From NCBI GenBank assembly GCA_937899055.1, contig CALBPX010000035.1:1-31674 (forward strand): DNA of 31,674 nt, in the 5' to 3' direction. Positions within the stretch are counted from its first letter, which is position 1; each line of letters begins with the position of its first letter. The stretch is from an uncultured Bacteroidales bacterium. Its GTDB lineage: Bacteria > Bacteroidota > Bacteroidia > Bacteroidales > UBA932. This document shows positions 6,639 to 15,399 of this stretch, piece by piece. The notes under the pieces are model-generated. The model saw only the letters and a list, made by a program, of their open reading frames with translations, did not search any database and was not told where the DNA came from. Both the position numbers and the translations under genes were made by a program.

Positions 6639-8075
6639 CTACTTTATGGTTACAAGTATCTGGTGCAGGAATTTTACAAATTTGTCAAGCGATGCCAGAT
6701 CGAGCTTTTCTCCAGGGGCATGAACTCCCCTGAGTGTAGGGCCGAATGATATCATATCCCAATCCGGGAACTTGAGGCTGAACAGGCCGCATTCCAGGCC
6801 TGCAGGAGTTACAATAACCTTGGCATCGGTGCCAAAGCACTTCTTGTATATCTTCTTGCAGTGTTCCAGAATAGGAGAATTCAGCTTGGGTATCCAACCC
6901 GGATATTCGCCTTCGTGAGTAACTTTAGCGCCAGCCATAGCCCAGCAGGCTTCCATTTGCTGAGCCATCCACCGCCTCTCACTTACAACGGCGCTTCTCT
7001 GGCTTGAACCTATGACAATCTTGTTGCCCGGCTTCATCTTTACAGAAGCAAAGTTGGTGGAAATTTCTATCAGGCCAGGAATGGTATCGCTGATCTTGTA
7101 AGACCCGTGAGGGCAGGCAACTCCGGCAAATATCAGAGAAGCCGCAGTGTTAGGGTCTATAGCCTTCAGACGGCATTCTACCGGTACAAGTTCCATCTGC
7201 ACTCCCGGATCCGGAATGGCATATTCAGCCTTGACCTCGTCTCTTACCTGATTGAATATCCTTGTCACCGATGCTTTTGCGCTCCTTGGGAACCCGAACA
7301 GGGCATGAGCCTCGCGCGGAATTGCATTGCGCTTGTTACCTCCTTCTATTTCATAGAGTTCCATACAGTGCTTGTCAAGAACCTTGTAGAGGAATCTGAC
7401 AAGTACCTGATTTGCGTTCACACGGTTCTTGTTTATATCGTCGCCGCTGTGGCCGCCCTGGCTTCCGAATACCCTGACCTTGTATTTGAGATATTCCTTG
7501 GTCTGAGGAACAGGCTTGTAGGTGAAGATGGCAGTAGTATCAATTCCGCCGTTGCAACCTATGCAGAGTTCGCCCTCGTCTTCGGAATCGAGGTTGAGGA
7601 GAATCTTTCCCGTGCAGAAACCCTTTTCCAGGGCTTCGGCTCCGTCCAGTCCGGTTTCTTCAGAAATGGTAAAGAGAGCCTCCAACTTTCCGGTCTTCAT
7701 CTTAGGATCCGTAAGGGCTGCCAGCTGTGCGGCCATACCTATTCCGCAGTCTGCGCCCAAAGTCGTATCCTTGGCAATCATCCAACCGTCCTCTATCACA
7801 TAGTTGATAGGATCCTTTTCAAAATCGTGCTTTACACCCTGATTCTTTTCGCAGACCATATCGGAATGGCTCTGCATGATTACGGTAGGAACCTTTTCCA
7901 TGCCTTTGTCTGCCGGTTTGGTAATCAGGACATTGCCAACCTTGTCTTTCTTTGCCTTGAGATTGTTCTTTTTAGCAAAGTCCAAAAGCCATTTGATTAT
8001 CTTTTCCTCGTGGCCGCTCTCACGGGGTACAGTTGTAATCTCCTTGAAGATTTCAAGAACTCTTTTGCTGTCCAT
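6639..8075 (-). CDS. pepD: Aminoacyl-histidine dipeptidase (peptidase D, M20C family)
   Basis: A cytosolic zinc dipeptidase that cleaves Xaa-His (carnosine-type) and other dipeptides. The 478 residues match the family length. Metal ligands and catalytic residues are visible: QSHSDMV (His70, Asp72), DTTLGADCGIG (bridging Asp109), ISEETGLDGA (Glu139/Glu140) and, near the C-terminus, GPTLRGVHAPGEKLDLAS with the last metal-binding histidine. The dimerisation/lid domain occupies about 210-390. The start at MDSKRVLEIFKEI is that typical of the family. The gene begins 38 bases after dnaA on the same strand, with a perfect palindrome in between, and ends in a clear intrinsic terminator. Confidence 0.95.
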   Translation of the reverse strand: MDSKRVLEIFKEITTVPRESGHEEKIIKWLLDFAKKNNLKAKKDKVGNVLITKPADKGMEKVPTVIMQSHSDMVCEKNQGVKHDFEKDPINYVIEDGWMIAKDTTLGADCGIGMAAQLAALTDPKMKTGKLEALFTISEETGLDGAEALEKGFCTGKILLNLDSEDEGELCIGCNGGIDTTAIFTYKPVPQTKEYLKYKVRVFGSQGGHSGDDINKNRVNANQVLVRFLYKVLDKHCMELYEIEGGNKRNAIPREAHALFGFPRSAKASVTRIFNQVRDEVKAEYAIPDPGVQMELVPVECRLKAIDPNTAASLIFAGVACPHGSYKISDTIPGLIEISTNFASVKMKPGNKIVIGSSQRSAVVSERRWMAQQMEACWAMAGAKVTHEGEYPGWIPKLNSPILEHCKKIYKKCFGTDAKVIVTPAGLECGLFSLKFPDWDMISFGPTLRGVHAPGEKLDLASLDKFVKFLHQILVTIK

Positions 8076-8097
8076 AATTTGAATATTTTTGGGTTTA

Positions 8098-8117
8098 ATA
8101 ATTATCGCGATAATTAT
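8098..8117. promoter_or_regulatory. 20-bp perfect palindrome at the dnaA-pepD junction
   Basis: ATAATTATCGCGATAATTAT is fully self-complementary. It covers the dnaA stop codon (8114-8116) and lies 22 bases before the pepD start. With no spacer, an AT-rich stem and no T-run it is a poor terminator; it is more like a dimeric regulator site for pepD. No regulator is identified. Confidence 0.5.
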
Positions 8118-9529
8118 AACTGTTTGCCAGGCTTAAGCTGACGCTCCAGATCAGAAACATATTTGCGGATACTGCGGTCTGTATCAATCAGATCTGAAAC
8201 AGTGCTGCATGCGTGGAGCACCGTGGCATGGTCCTTTCCGCCCATTTGGCTTCCGATGGAGGCCAGAGAAGCCTTGGTAAGGTTGCGTACAAGGTACATG
8301 GTTATCTGGCGGGCCTGAACTATTTCTCTCTTCCTGGTCTTGGAAACTATGAGCTCCGGCGTAATTTTGAAATAGTCGCACACTACGCTGCGGATTTTTT
8401 CCAGCGACAGTTCGGACGAATCTACATTTACAATCTGCTTGGTAACCTTCTTAGCCAAATCTATGGTGATATCCTCTCTGTTGAAAGTAGAATGGGCCAG
8501 AAGAGTGAGGATGGTGCCCTCCAGTTCACGCACGCTTCCTGTAACCTTGTTTGCAAGATATTCCACCACATCGTCCGGAAGAACTATGCCCTCGTTTGCG
8601 CTCTTTGCCTTGAATATCTTCACACGGGTTTCGTAGTCCGGAGGAAGAAGTTCGGCGGAAAGCCCCCACTTGAACCTCTGGAGCAGGCGGGTTTCTATTC
8701 CCTGAAGACGGCCCGGAGCCACATCCGAGGTAAGTATGATCTGCTTTCCAGCCTGATGCAGATAGTTGAATATGTGGAAGAACACGTTCTGGGTACCGGG
8801 AGTGGTAAACACCTGTACGTCATCTATGATGAGAACATCTATCTGCTCGTAAAAATGCATGAACGAGGTGATGTTGTTCCCTACTACCGCCTCCTGGTAC
8901 TGAGTCTTGAAGACATGGGCGCTTACATACAGAACTATCTTGTCTGGATGCAGTTCCTTTACCTTCAGTCCTATTGCCTGAGAAAGATGGGTCTTGCCCA
9001 AACCTGAACCTCCGTGGATGAACAGGGGGCAGAACGGATTGTTCCCGGGGCTTTGGGCCACTCTCTCGCCTGCGCTTCGTGCAAGACGGTTGCAGACGCC
9101 CTCTATGAAATTTTCAAACGAATATTTGGGGTTGAGGTTAGGCTCTATGGTGAGCTTCCTGATTCCGGGTATGATGAAAGGGTTGAGGCTTTCTTTATCG
9201 CTCCTTGGAAAAGGAATCGGCCTGTTGGAAGCCACCTGCTCGTTCTGATGCGGATACTGGAGGGTGGTCTTGGGATACTGGATGTTGTACTGAAGCTTTA
9301 CACTGTTGCCGAGTACTCTCTTGAGAGTCTTTGCAAGAATGTCTATCAGAGGCATCTCCTCCAGCTGGCGCATGTGCGCATCGGAAGGAACTTCTATGGT
9401 CAGCAGATTGTCCTTCAGCGATACAGGTTTTACGGGCTCAAACCAGGTCCGGTAAACCGGATCAGGCACATTGTTTTTTATAATCTGAAGACACCGCCTC
9501 CAAATATCTATGTGATTGCTTTCGCCCAT
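8114..9529 (-). CDS. dnaA: Chromosomal replication initiator DnaA
   Basis: Binds DnaA boxes and opens the origin as an ATP-dependent filament. All four domains are present. The N-terminal domain I (IWRRCLQIIKNNVPDPVYRTWFEPV) is followed by a polar linker (about 90-130) and an AAA+ domain with Walker A GGSGLGKT near residue 171, Walker B IDVLIIDDVQ near 230 and the sensor/arginine region TRLLQRFKWGL. The DNA-binding domain IV ends with the DnaA signature GGKDHATVLHACSTV near 430. Length 471 is normal. A terminator-like hairpin lies 32 bases before the start codon. I see no cluster of consensus DnaA boxes (TTATCCACA-like) in the flanking DNA, so the gene's presence alone does not place oriC here. 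Confidence 0.97.
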   Translation of the reverse strand: MGESNHIDIWRRCLQIIKNNVPDPVYRTWFEPVKPVSLKDNLLTIEVPSDAHMRQLEEMPLIDILAKTLKRVLGNSVKLQYNIQYPKTTLQYPHQNEQVASNRPIPFPRSDKESLNPFIIPGIRKLTIEPNLNPKYSFENFIEGVCNRLARSAGERVAQSPGNNPFCPLFIHGGSGLGKTHLSQAIGLKVKELHPDKIVLYVSAHVFKTQYQEAVVGNNITSFMHFYEQIDVLIIDDVQVFTTPGTQNVFFHIFNYLHQAGKQIILTSDVAPGRLQGIETRLLQRFKWGLSAELLPPDYETRVKIFKAKSANEGIVLPDDVVEYLANKVTGSVRELEGTILTLLAHSTFNREDITIDLAKKVTKQIVNVDSSELSLEKIRSVVCDYFKITPELIVSKTRKREIVQARQITMYLVRNLTKASLASIGSQMGGKDHATVLHACSTVSDLIDTDRSIRKYVSDLERQLKPGKQL

Positions 9530-9554
9530 TAAAAATTTCTAAATGCTGTCAGAC

Positions 9555-9575
9555 AAAAAATGCCAACGATTGGCA
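9555..9575 (-). terminator. Terminator-like hairpin upstream of dnaA
   Basis: On the minus strand TGCCAA-TCG-TTGGCA (9575-9561) is followed by six T (9560-9555). It is a short but perfect 6-bp stem with a U-tract, 25-46 bases before the dnaA start and 160 bases after mlaD. It is either the terminator of the amidase-mlaD unit or an attenuator inside the dnaA leader. Confidence 0.55.
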
Positions 9576-9735
9576 GAACAAAAGTGGTAAATAAAAAGTT
9601 AAAAAAAAATATCCGCAGCTATTGTTTTTTTGAGAAATATTTTAAGACCACTAAAAATCAAGCAGAAAAAATATTCGATTTTGCAACGGCCTGATGCTTA
9701 GTCCATTGAAGTTTACTATACTGCTAAATAGCTAA

Positions 9736-10647
9736 TCAGAAAACACTTACTTTAATATACTTTTTGGGGTTGCTCTTAATCTTTTTAACAAGTCCGTCTA
9801 TCTCGTTGAGCAGGCTGTCAACCGAGTTGTGAAGATCGTCTGAATTTATCAAACGTCCTGTGGTTGAAGAAGGTGACTGAATCTGAGTGATCAAAGAATT
9901 GAGGTTGTCAACGGCTTCGGCCAGTTTTACGGCAGAAAGGTTCTCGGCTGTCTTGTTGATATTGGATATTGCCGCCTTCAGGTCTCCGTCTTCGGAAGAA
10001 AGGTCGGTTGTAATGCTGTTTATATTCTTCAGCGATGAGGAAAGATCCGGAGTCATACCGTTCAGCGATGCTGAAAGCTTCTGTATGTTGGCCAGCGAAC
10101 CGTTCAGGTTTCTGATGGAGGCATGGAGGTTTTCACGGGCGGAGGAGTCCAGGGTTTCATTGATGGAAATCAGCGTGTTGTTGAGATTTTCCATAGTTTC
10201 GCCCAACCTCACTTTCAATGGGCCTACATAGCTGTAAAGCACTGATATCATGTCCGGTACGTTTTCGCCGCGCAGAGTGTCTCCGTCTCTGGCCTCCAGA
10301 TTGGAATCTCCCAGGGCTATTCTGAGGGCCTTGCCGCCCAAAAGGTCTGAACTGTAAACTTCCGCACGGGAGTCCGCAGGAATCAGATAATCTCGCTTTA
10401 TGCTGAAAGTCAAAAGGAAACTGTCTTTGACAGGATCCAGTCTTATGCTCTCTATGGAGCCCACCTTGAGGCCTCTTATGTAAATAGGAGATGTGGCAAC
10501 CATTCCTTCCACACTGGGAAGATAAGTGTAATATCTGTTGCTCTTCTTGAATATGTCGTGCCCCTTGAGGAAATTGAGTGCCAGAAACAGACCTACAAGC
10601 ACAACTATTACAAAAATACCCAACTTCTGACTGTTTGAAATTTTCAT
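9736..10647 (-). CDS. MlaD/MCE-family lipid transport protein
   Basis: The substrate-binding component of a Mla-type ABC system that moves phospholipids between the inner and outer membranes. One membrane segment (about 9-26) anchors it in the inner membrane. Residues about 38-115 are the MCE domain, recognised by SVEGMVATSPIYIRGLKVGSIESI and DLLGGKALRIALG. The rest (about 140-290) is helical and Asn/Leu/Ser-rich, with repeated heptad-like NLN and NIN units, as in MCE proteins that form a long tube. The length of 303 is normal for Bacteroidota members. The ATPase and permease partners (MlaF, MlaE) are not in the window. It follows the amidase gene by 27 bases and is probably co-transcribed with it. 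Confidence 0.9.
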   Translation of the reverse strand: MKISNSQKLGIFVIVVLVGLFLALNFLKGHDIFKKSNRYYTYLPSVEGMVATSPIYIRGLKVGSIESIRLDPVKDSFLLTFSIKRDYLIPADSRAEVYSSDLLGGKALRIALGDSNLEARDGDTLRGENVPDMISVLYSYVGPLKVRLGETMENLNNTLISINETLDSSARENLHASIRNLNGSLANIQKLSASLNGMTPDLSSSLKNINSITTDLSSEDGDLKAAISNINKTAENLSAVKLAEAVDNLNSLITQIQSPSSTTGRLINSDDLHNSVDSLLNEIDGLVKKIKSNPKKYIKVSVF

Positions 10648-10674
10648 ACCCTATGATTTAAAGTGCCACTTATG

Positions 10675-11892
10675 CTATTTGCGTACAATTTTACCATTTT
10701 TTATCTCCACCACAAAGGCATCCTTGAATTTTTTCCTTACCTGCGGCAATTTTGATGCCGCCTCCTGCTGGCTGGAAAAATTTCCGTAGCAATACTTGTA
10801 AAAATTATTGCTGTAATACCGCACAACCGGACTCAGCCCCTTGAACTCAGAAGAGGCGGCAGGAAGCCGTTTCTTGGAAGCCATAATCTGAATGGCAAAC
10901 ACGGATGCTTCAGTTATATCTTCTTTAGCCTCTGTAACAGGTTCTTCTGCTTTTTCCGCTGTAACAGGTTCTTCTGCTTTTGCCTCTGTAACAGGTTCTT
11001 CTGCCTTTTCCGCATCTGTTGGTTCCGTTTCCGGCTCATCAATCTTAAGCCGCTCGGGAGCATCCGGAGGGGTCTGACCTGAGTTCAAGGCTTCATAGTC
11101 CTGGCAGTAGCGTGTAAAGGCGTCGGCCAGACGGCGGGCTATCTTCTGCTGGCCCTCCGCCGTAATTATCCTGGCTTTGTCTGAATCGTTGGTCAGGAAG
11201 CCTATTTCCGTGAGCACAGACGGCATCGTGGTCCGCCAAAGCACCAGAAACCCTGCCTGACGGACACCTCGGTTATTGAACACCGGCCCTTTTCGGTATT
11301 CGTCCTGGATGAACGACGCCAACTTTATACTCTGCTCAGAATATGCGTTTTGCAGAAGCGTAAATATGATGTAGGATTCCGGGCTGTCTGGGTTGAAGCC
11401 TTCGTACCGGGTGGTATAGTCGTCTTCCATCTTGATTACGGAGTTCTCGCGCTTGGAAACCTCAAAGTTGCGGTTGCTCACATGGGCTCCCATGGTATAG
11501 GTTTCGCAGCCGTTGGGTGCCGTAGAAGTATTGGCGTTCACATGAATGGATATGAACAGGTCTGCCTTGTTGCGGTTTGCAATGTCGGCCCTTTCGGCAA
11601 GCGGAATGAACACATCTTTCTTTCTTGTGTATATCACTTTCACATCCGGGTGCTCTTCTTCTATGAGCTTTCCGAGCCTTAGGGCTACAGACAGGACTAT
11701 GTTCTTTTCGCTGTATCTGCGGTCTCTGCTCATACATCCATGATCGTGCCCGCCGTGGCCTGGATCCAGTACCACACATCTGACACGCTGCCCACCTTCC
11801 TGAGCATAAGAAGCTCCGGAAAACAAGAGCATTGCAGAGAGCAGAAGCAGCACCGCCACCAGTTTACATTTTAAGGCATAAGATTTGAACAT
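10675..11892 (-). CDS. N-acetylmuramoyl-L-alanine amidase with C-terminal SPOR-like domain
   Basis: A periplasmic zinc amidase that removes stem peptides from peptidoglycan during cell separation. A signal peptide covers residues 1-30 (hydrophobic LVAVLLLLSAMLLFSG, cleavage after SYA). The Amidase_3 domain spans about 36-262, with zinc ligands His46 (LDPGHGG), Glu62 (YSEKN) and His116 (SIHVNAN), and the catalytic Glu228 (LTEIGFLTN). A Glu/Pro/Thr/Ala linker follows (about 275-327) with three copies of an EEPVTEAK-like unit. The C-terminal about 75 residues (FAIQIMASKK to FKDAFVVEIKNGKIV) resemble a SPOR domain, which binds denuded glycan at the septum. It is the first gene of the pair with mlaD and is divergent from lptD across a shared 73-base control region. 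Confidence 0.93.
   Translation of the reverse strand: MFKSYALKCKLVAVLLLLSAMLLFSGASYAQEGGQRVRCVVLDPGHGGHDHGCMSRDRRYSEKNIVLSVALRLGKLIEEEHPDVKVIYTRKKDVFIPLAERADIANRNKADLFISIHVNANTSTAPNGCETYTMGAHVSNRNFEVSKRENSVIKMEDDYTTRYEGFNPDSPESYIIFTLLQNAYSEQSIKLASFIQDEYRKGPVFNNRGVRQAGFLVLWRTTMPSVLTEIGFLTNDSDKARIITAEGQQKIARRLADAFTRYCQDYEALNSGQTPPDAPERLKIDEPETEPTDAEKAEEPVTEAKAEEPVTAEKAEEPVTEAKEDITEASVFAIQIMASKKRLPAASSEFKGLSPVVRYYSNNFYKYCYGNFSSQQEAASKLPQVRKKFKDAFVVEIKNGKIVRK
10917..11020 (-). repeat. Tandem repeat coding for the EEPVTEAK linker of the amidase
   Basis: Three nearly identical copies of a unit around aacaggttcttctgc (plus-strand sense), spaced by 27-30 bases. They encode EEPVTEAK, EEPVTAEK and EEPVTEAK between the catalytic and SPOR-like domains. 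The near identity at DNA level suggests recent duplication and possible length variation between strains. Confidence 0.7.
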
Positions 11893-11913
11893 GAATAATA
11901 TTTGCTAAATTTG
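11884..11913 (+). promoter_or_regulatory. Promoter of lptD
   Basis: TTTG at 11884-11887, an 18-base spacer, then TAAATTTG at 11906-11913, a perfect -7 box. The -33 half lies within the first codons of the divergent amidase gene. It gives a leader of about 45 bases before the lptD ATG. Confidence 0.65.
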
Positions 11914-11924
11914 CCCTTTGCCTA

Positions 11925-11932
11925 CAAATTTA
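11925..11932 (-). promoter_or_regulatory. Candidate -7 box of the amidase-mlaD unit
   Basis: Minus-strand TAAATTTG at 11932-11925 is a perfect TAnnTTTG, 33 bases before the amidase ATG. No TTG is found at the expected -33 distance. It lies 12 bases from the lptD -7 box on the other strand, so the two promoters face each other across a very short space. Confidence 0.5.
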
Positions 11933-11965
11933 TAAATAAAAGCGGAAACTGGTACAGATAAGCCG

Positions 11966-14731
11966 ATGAGAGTACTCAATATTATACATAATGCAATTAT
12001 GGCGGCGCTAGGGGCGTTAATGTTGTGTTCCCTCTTTGCATTCACTCCCCACGGGGCAAAAAAACATTCCGCAAAATCGGTCTTTCTGCTCAACCGCGAT
12101 ACCATAATCAAGGCAGACAGCCTGCAAACAACTGATTCACTGTCCGCTACTGATTCGCTGAGCAAAACCGACTCCCTGTTTAACGTAGATTCCTCCCAGA
12201 TTTCCACATTGAAGCAGCCGGTATTTTCAACCGGAAGAGACTCAAGCGTAGAAATACTTACGGACGGAAAACGGATGCTCTACTATTACGGCGATGTAAC
12301 GGTCAAGTACGACGATATCACCATAAAGGCAGACTACATAGCCTATAATGTCCAGACCAAGACAGTGTTTGCCAAAGGTCTTCCGGATTCCACGGGAGTG
12401 GTCAAGGGCCTGCCGGAACTCAAGGAAGGCAAGAACACCTACACCATGGAAAGCGTCTATTACAATTTTGACACTAAAAAGGCCAAAATCAAAAACATGA
12501 TGACGCAGGAGGGAGAAGGTAACATCAAAGGCAAGTATATCAAGAAGATGCCGGACAACTCCGTCAACATAGCAAGAGGAATATACACCACCTGCGATGC
12601 AGACGAACCGCACTTTTACCTTCAGATGACAACGGCCAAGGTCATCAATTCCGGGCCGGTGAAAAAGACGGTGTTCGGCCCCGCCTATACGGTCATAGAG
12701 GGAGTTCCTACGCCGTTTGCCCTTCCGTTCGGTTTTGTACCCAGAATCAGCAACCGCAGCGGCGGAGTGCTGTTCCCTTCTTACGGCGAAGAAACTGCCA
12801 GAGGATTCTATCTGAAGGGGCTGGGCTATTATTTTGTGCTGGGCGAACATGCCGATATTGCCGCAACCGTTGACTTTTACAGCAAAGGCTCCTGGGCTAC
12901 AAATATAAATACCAGATACACAAAGCGATATAAATTTACCGGAACACTTCAGGGAACTTATTCGGTAGATATAACCGGAGAAAAGAGGCAGCCGGACTAT
13001 GCAAAGAGCACCAACTTTTCGCTCAACTGGAGCCATCAGCAGGATGCCAAATCCAGGCCCGGAACCACATTCAGGGCGTCGGTCAACTTTTCTTCTCCGT
13101 CTAACAGCAGGTACAATTCCACCACCATCAACCAGGCTCTGACAAACCAGATTTCTTCCTCAATATCTTACGGAAAGACCTGGGCGGGAACGCCGTTCTC
13201 CCTCAGCGTAAACGCTTTGCACAGTCAGAACTCCAGAGACAGCTCCTATGCCGTAACCCTGCCTAACCTTACCTTTACCGTAAGCAGGATCAACCCCTTC
13301 AAGAGGAAGGTAGCGGTTGGCAAGAAGAAGTTATATGAAGACATAACATTCAACTATACGGCCCACTTTGACAACAAGATTAATTTCAAGAGCTCCGAAG
13401 TAGGAAAGCCGGATTTCTTCAAGAAGATGCGTAACGGTCTGCAACACACCTTTACCATAGGTCTGCCTACCTTTACGGTTCTCAGATACATTCAGGCTTC
13501 GCCGGGTGTCAACTACGGCATGAACTGGTATTTTTCCCAGACGAACCAGTATTACGACACAAGGCTGAAGAAGGCCGTTACCGAATACTCAGACCCTTTC
13601 AGCACGTTCGGAGTAACTCAGACCTACAACTTCAACCTGTCTTTCAACACCAGGATCTACGGGCTGTTCAATTTTGGCAAAAACAGCAAAATACAGGCTG
13701 CCAGGCATATAATCACCCCGAGCATAAGCTTCAACTACATGCCGGAACTGGGTACCAGAGCCAACGGTTACAGGACCTATGAATATGTTGATTCAGACGG
13801 AAAGACTCATTCTGTAGTTTACAACAAATATGCGGGTCAACTCTACTCCCCGCCCGGCACCGGCAAAAATGCAGGAATGTCATTCAGTTTTGGCAATACG
13901 CTGGAAGCCAAGGTCAAATCGCAGAGAGACACTACCGGAAAGGGCGTAAAGAAGATAAAACTCATAGACCAGCTCAACTTTAACGGAAGCTATAACTTCC
14001 TGGCCGATTCCATGAAGCTGTCCAACATTTCCGTAAACATGACCACTACGGTTTTTGGAAAGCTGGGAATTTCCGGAAACATGACGCTGGACCCTTATGC
14101 CATAGACTACAGGGGGCAGCGCTACAATAAGCTGAATATCACAACGGGAGGCTTCAAGCCGTTCAGGATGACCGGAGCCAGTCTTTCTACATCTTATTCG
14201 TTCAACGGAACCGGAAGCAGCAAGTGGGGAAAGGAATATAAGCCCGAAGGCGGAATGATACAGCCAACCAGGGCCGGCACAAACTCCAGTTCGTCTTCCT
14301 ATCAGAGAATATTCTACCATCCGGTTACCGGAGAATACATACCCGGAGGATGGGTCTATTACTATGACCCCAGTATGCCCTGGAGCGTAAACCTGAGCTA
14401 CAGCTACTCGTACTACAAGTCTTATCAGTACACCAACAACCAGCTCATTACCCGTAACAACCATTCCATGACACTTGGAGTAAGTTCTCAACTTACAATT
14501 TACAAAGACCTCAGGGTTTCGCTCAATACCGGTGTAGATCTTGCCAAGATGAAGCTCACCACCACCCAGCTCTCTGGGTCGTTCAGCCTCCACTGCTTTA
14601 ACATAGCCTTCTCCTGGATTCCTAACGGAAAGTGGGAAAGCTGGAGTTTCAGAATAAGCGCAAACGCCTCTTCCCTTGCAGATTTGCTCCAATACAAGAA
14701 GAACGCAAGTTACTGGGACAACGGATATTAA
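11966..14731 (+). CDS. lptD: LPS-assembly outer-membrane protein LptD (Bacteroidota type)
   Basis: The outer-membrane translocon that places lipopolysaccharide in the outer leaflet. An N-terminal signal segment (MAALGALMLCSLFAFTP) is followed by a Ser/Asp-rich stretch with four TDSL-like units (about 50-72). An OstA/LptA-like periplasmic beta-jellyroll follows at about 90-200 (MLYYYGDVTVKYDDITIKADYIAYN, YYNFDTKKAKIKN). The rest is a large beta-barrel with alternating aromatic strands (FHPVTG-type loops, SLSYSYSYYKSYQYT) starting after the conserved TTCDADEPHFYLQ and PFALPFGFVPR segments. Length 921 fits the Bacteroidota family. Substrate delivery would need the Lpt bridge and the lipoprotein LptE, not seen here. 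The gene has its own promoter; rpe follows 14 bases behind it, probably in the same transcript. Confidence 0.92.
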   Translation: MRVLNIIHNAIMAALGALMLCSLFAFTPHGAKKHSAKSVFLLNRDTIIKADSLQTTDSLSATDSLSKTDSLFNVDSSQISTLKQPVFSTGRDSSVEILTDGKRMLYYYGDVTVKYDDITIKADYIAYNVQTKTVFAKGLPDSTGVVKGLPELKEGKNTYTMESVYYNFDTKKAKIKNMMTQEGEGNIKGKYIKKMPDNSVNIARGIYTTCDADEPHFYLQMTTAKVINSGPVKKTVFGPAYTVIEGVPTPFALPFGFVPRISNRSGGVLFPSYGEETARGFYLKGLGYYFVLGEHADIAATVDFYSKGSWATNINTRYTKRYKFTGTLQGTYSVDITGEKRQPDYAKSTNFSLNWSHQQDAKSRPGTTFRASVNFSSPSNSRYNSTTINQALTNQISSSISYGKTWAGTPFSLSVNALHSQNSRDSSYAVTLPNLTFTVSRINPFKRKVAVGKKKLYEDITFNYTAHFDNKINFKSSEVGKPDFFKKMRNGLQHTFTIGLPTFTVLRYIQASPGVNYGMNWYFSQTNQYYDTRLKKAVTEYSDPFSTFGVTQTYNFNLSFNTRIYGLFNFGKNSKIQAARHIITPSISFNYMPELGTRANGYRTYEYVDSDGKTHSVVYNKYAGQLYSPPGTGKNAGMSFSFGNTLEAKVKSQRDTTGKGVKKIKLIDQLNFNGSYNFLADSMKLSNISVNMTTTVFGKLGISGNMTLDPYAIDYRGQRYNKLNITTGGFKPFRMTGASLSTSYSFNGTGSSKWGKEYKPEGGMIQPTRAGTNSSSSSYQRIFYHPVTGEYIPGGWVYYYDPSMPWSVNLSYSYSYYKSYQYTNNQLITRNNHSMTLGVSSQLTIYKDLRVSLNTGVDLAKMKLTTTQLSGSFSLHCFNIAFSWIPNGKWESWSFRISANASSLADLLQYKKNASYWDNGY

Positions 14732-14745
14732 AAAAACAGAACCTC

Positions 14746-15399
14746 ATGAAACGGATGATTGTAGCCCCATCGATGCTCAGCGCAGATTTCTCGTGCCTGA
14801 AGAAAGACATAGACCTTGTCAACGCCAATGCCGACATCATACACCTGGATATTATGGACGGTGTTTTTGTTCCTAACATCTCCTACGGAACTCCAGTTGT
14901 AAAGACCATCTGCAAGTTTGCCAGAATTCCGGTGGAAGCACACCTCATGATTGTGGAACCGCAGAAGTTCTTTGCAGACTACAAGTCCTATGGAGTAAGC
15001 TCAATAAGCGTACATTACGAGGCCTGCAACCATCTGGACCGTACGGTGAACCAAATAAAGGAACTGGGTATGAAGGCAGGAGTTGCTATCAACCCCCATA
15101 CCGGAGTGGGTCTTCTGGAAGACATCGTAAAGGTTGCAGACTACATTCTGGTCATGAGTGTGAACCCGGGGTTCGGAGGCCAGAAATACATCCCCTATTC
15201 AACTAAGAAAATTGCTGAGCTTAAGAAGATTATAAATCAGAACAACCCTAATTGCCTGATAGAAGTTGACGGCGGAGTAACTGTAGAAAACATAGGTGAA
15301 ATAGCCCGGGCCGGAGCAGATATCGTTGTTGCAGGCAGCGCCGTTTTCTCTGCACCGGATGCGGCAGAGGCCATCAGGAAACTTCAGTCAGCTGTCTGA
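14746..15399 (+). CDS. rpe: Ribulose-phosphate 3-epimerase
   Basis: Interconverts D-ribulose 5-phosphate and D-xylulose 5-phosphate in the pentose phosphate pathway. The 217 residues form a complete TIM barrel: APSMLSADF (Ser9), HLDIMDG with metal ligand His33 and acid/base Asp35, EAHLMI with His66, the phosphate-binding NPGFGGQKYIP and EVDGGV with the second catalytic Asp175. The start is set at MKRMIVAPSMLS; the frame is open farther upstream within lptD, but no family member has that extension. The gene lies 14 bases after lptD, and its last 26 bases overlap the convergent psd gene tail to tail. Confidence 0.95.
   Translation: MKRMIVAPSMLSADFSCLKKDIDLVNANADIIHLDIMDGVFVPNISYGTPVVKTICKFARIPVEAHLMIVEPQKFFADYKSYGVSSISVHYEACNHLDRTVNQIKELGMKAGVAINPHTGVGLLEDIVKVADYILVMSVNPGFGGQKYIPYSTKKIAELKKIINQNNPNCLIEVDGGVTVENIGEIARAGADIVVAGSAVFSAPDAAEAIRKLQSAV

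Noticed and set aside
9601..9632. A-run and T-run pair that could form a bidirectional terminator
   Set aside because: The segment between the runs (around tccgcagctattg) has no GC-rich stem, so only A-T pairing would hold it.
9530..9735. AT-rich gap upstream of dnaA as a replication origin
   Set aside because: It has A- and T-runs but no TTATCCACA-like DnaA boxes that I can find on either strand, and dnaA is often not at oriC in this phylum.
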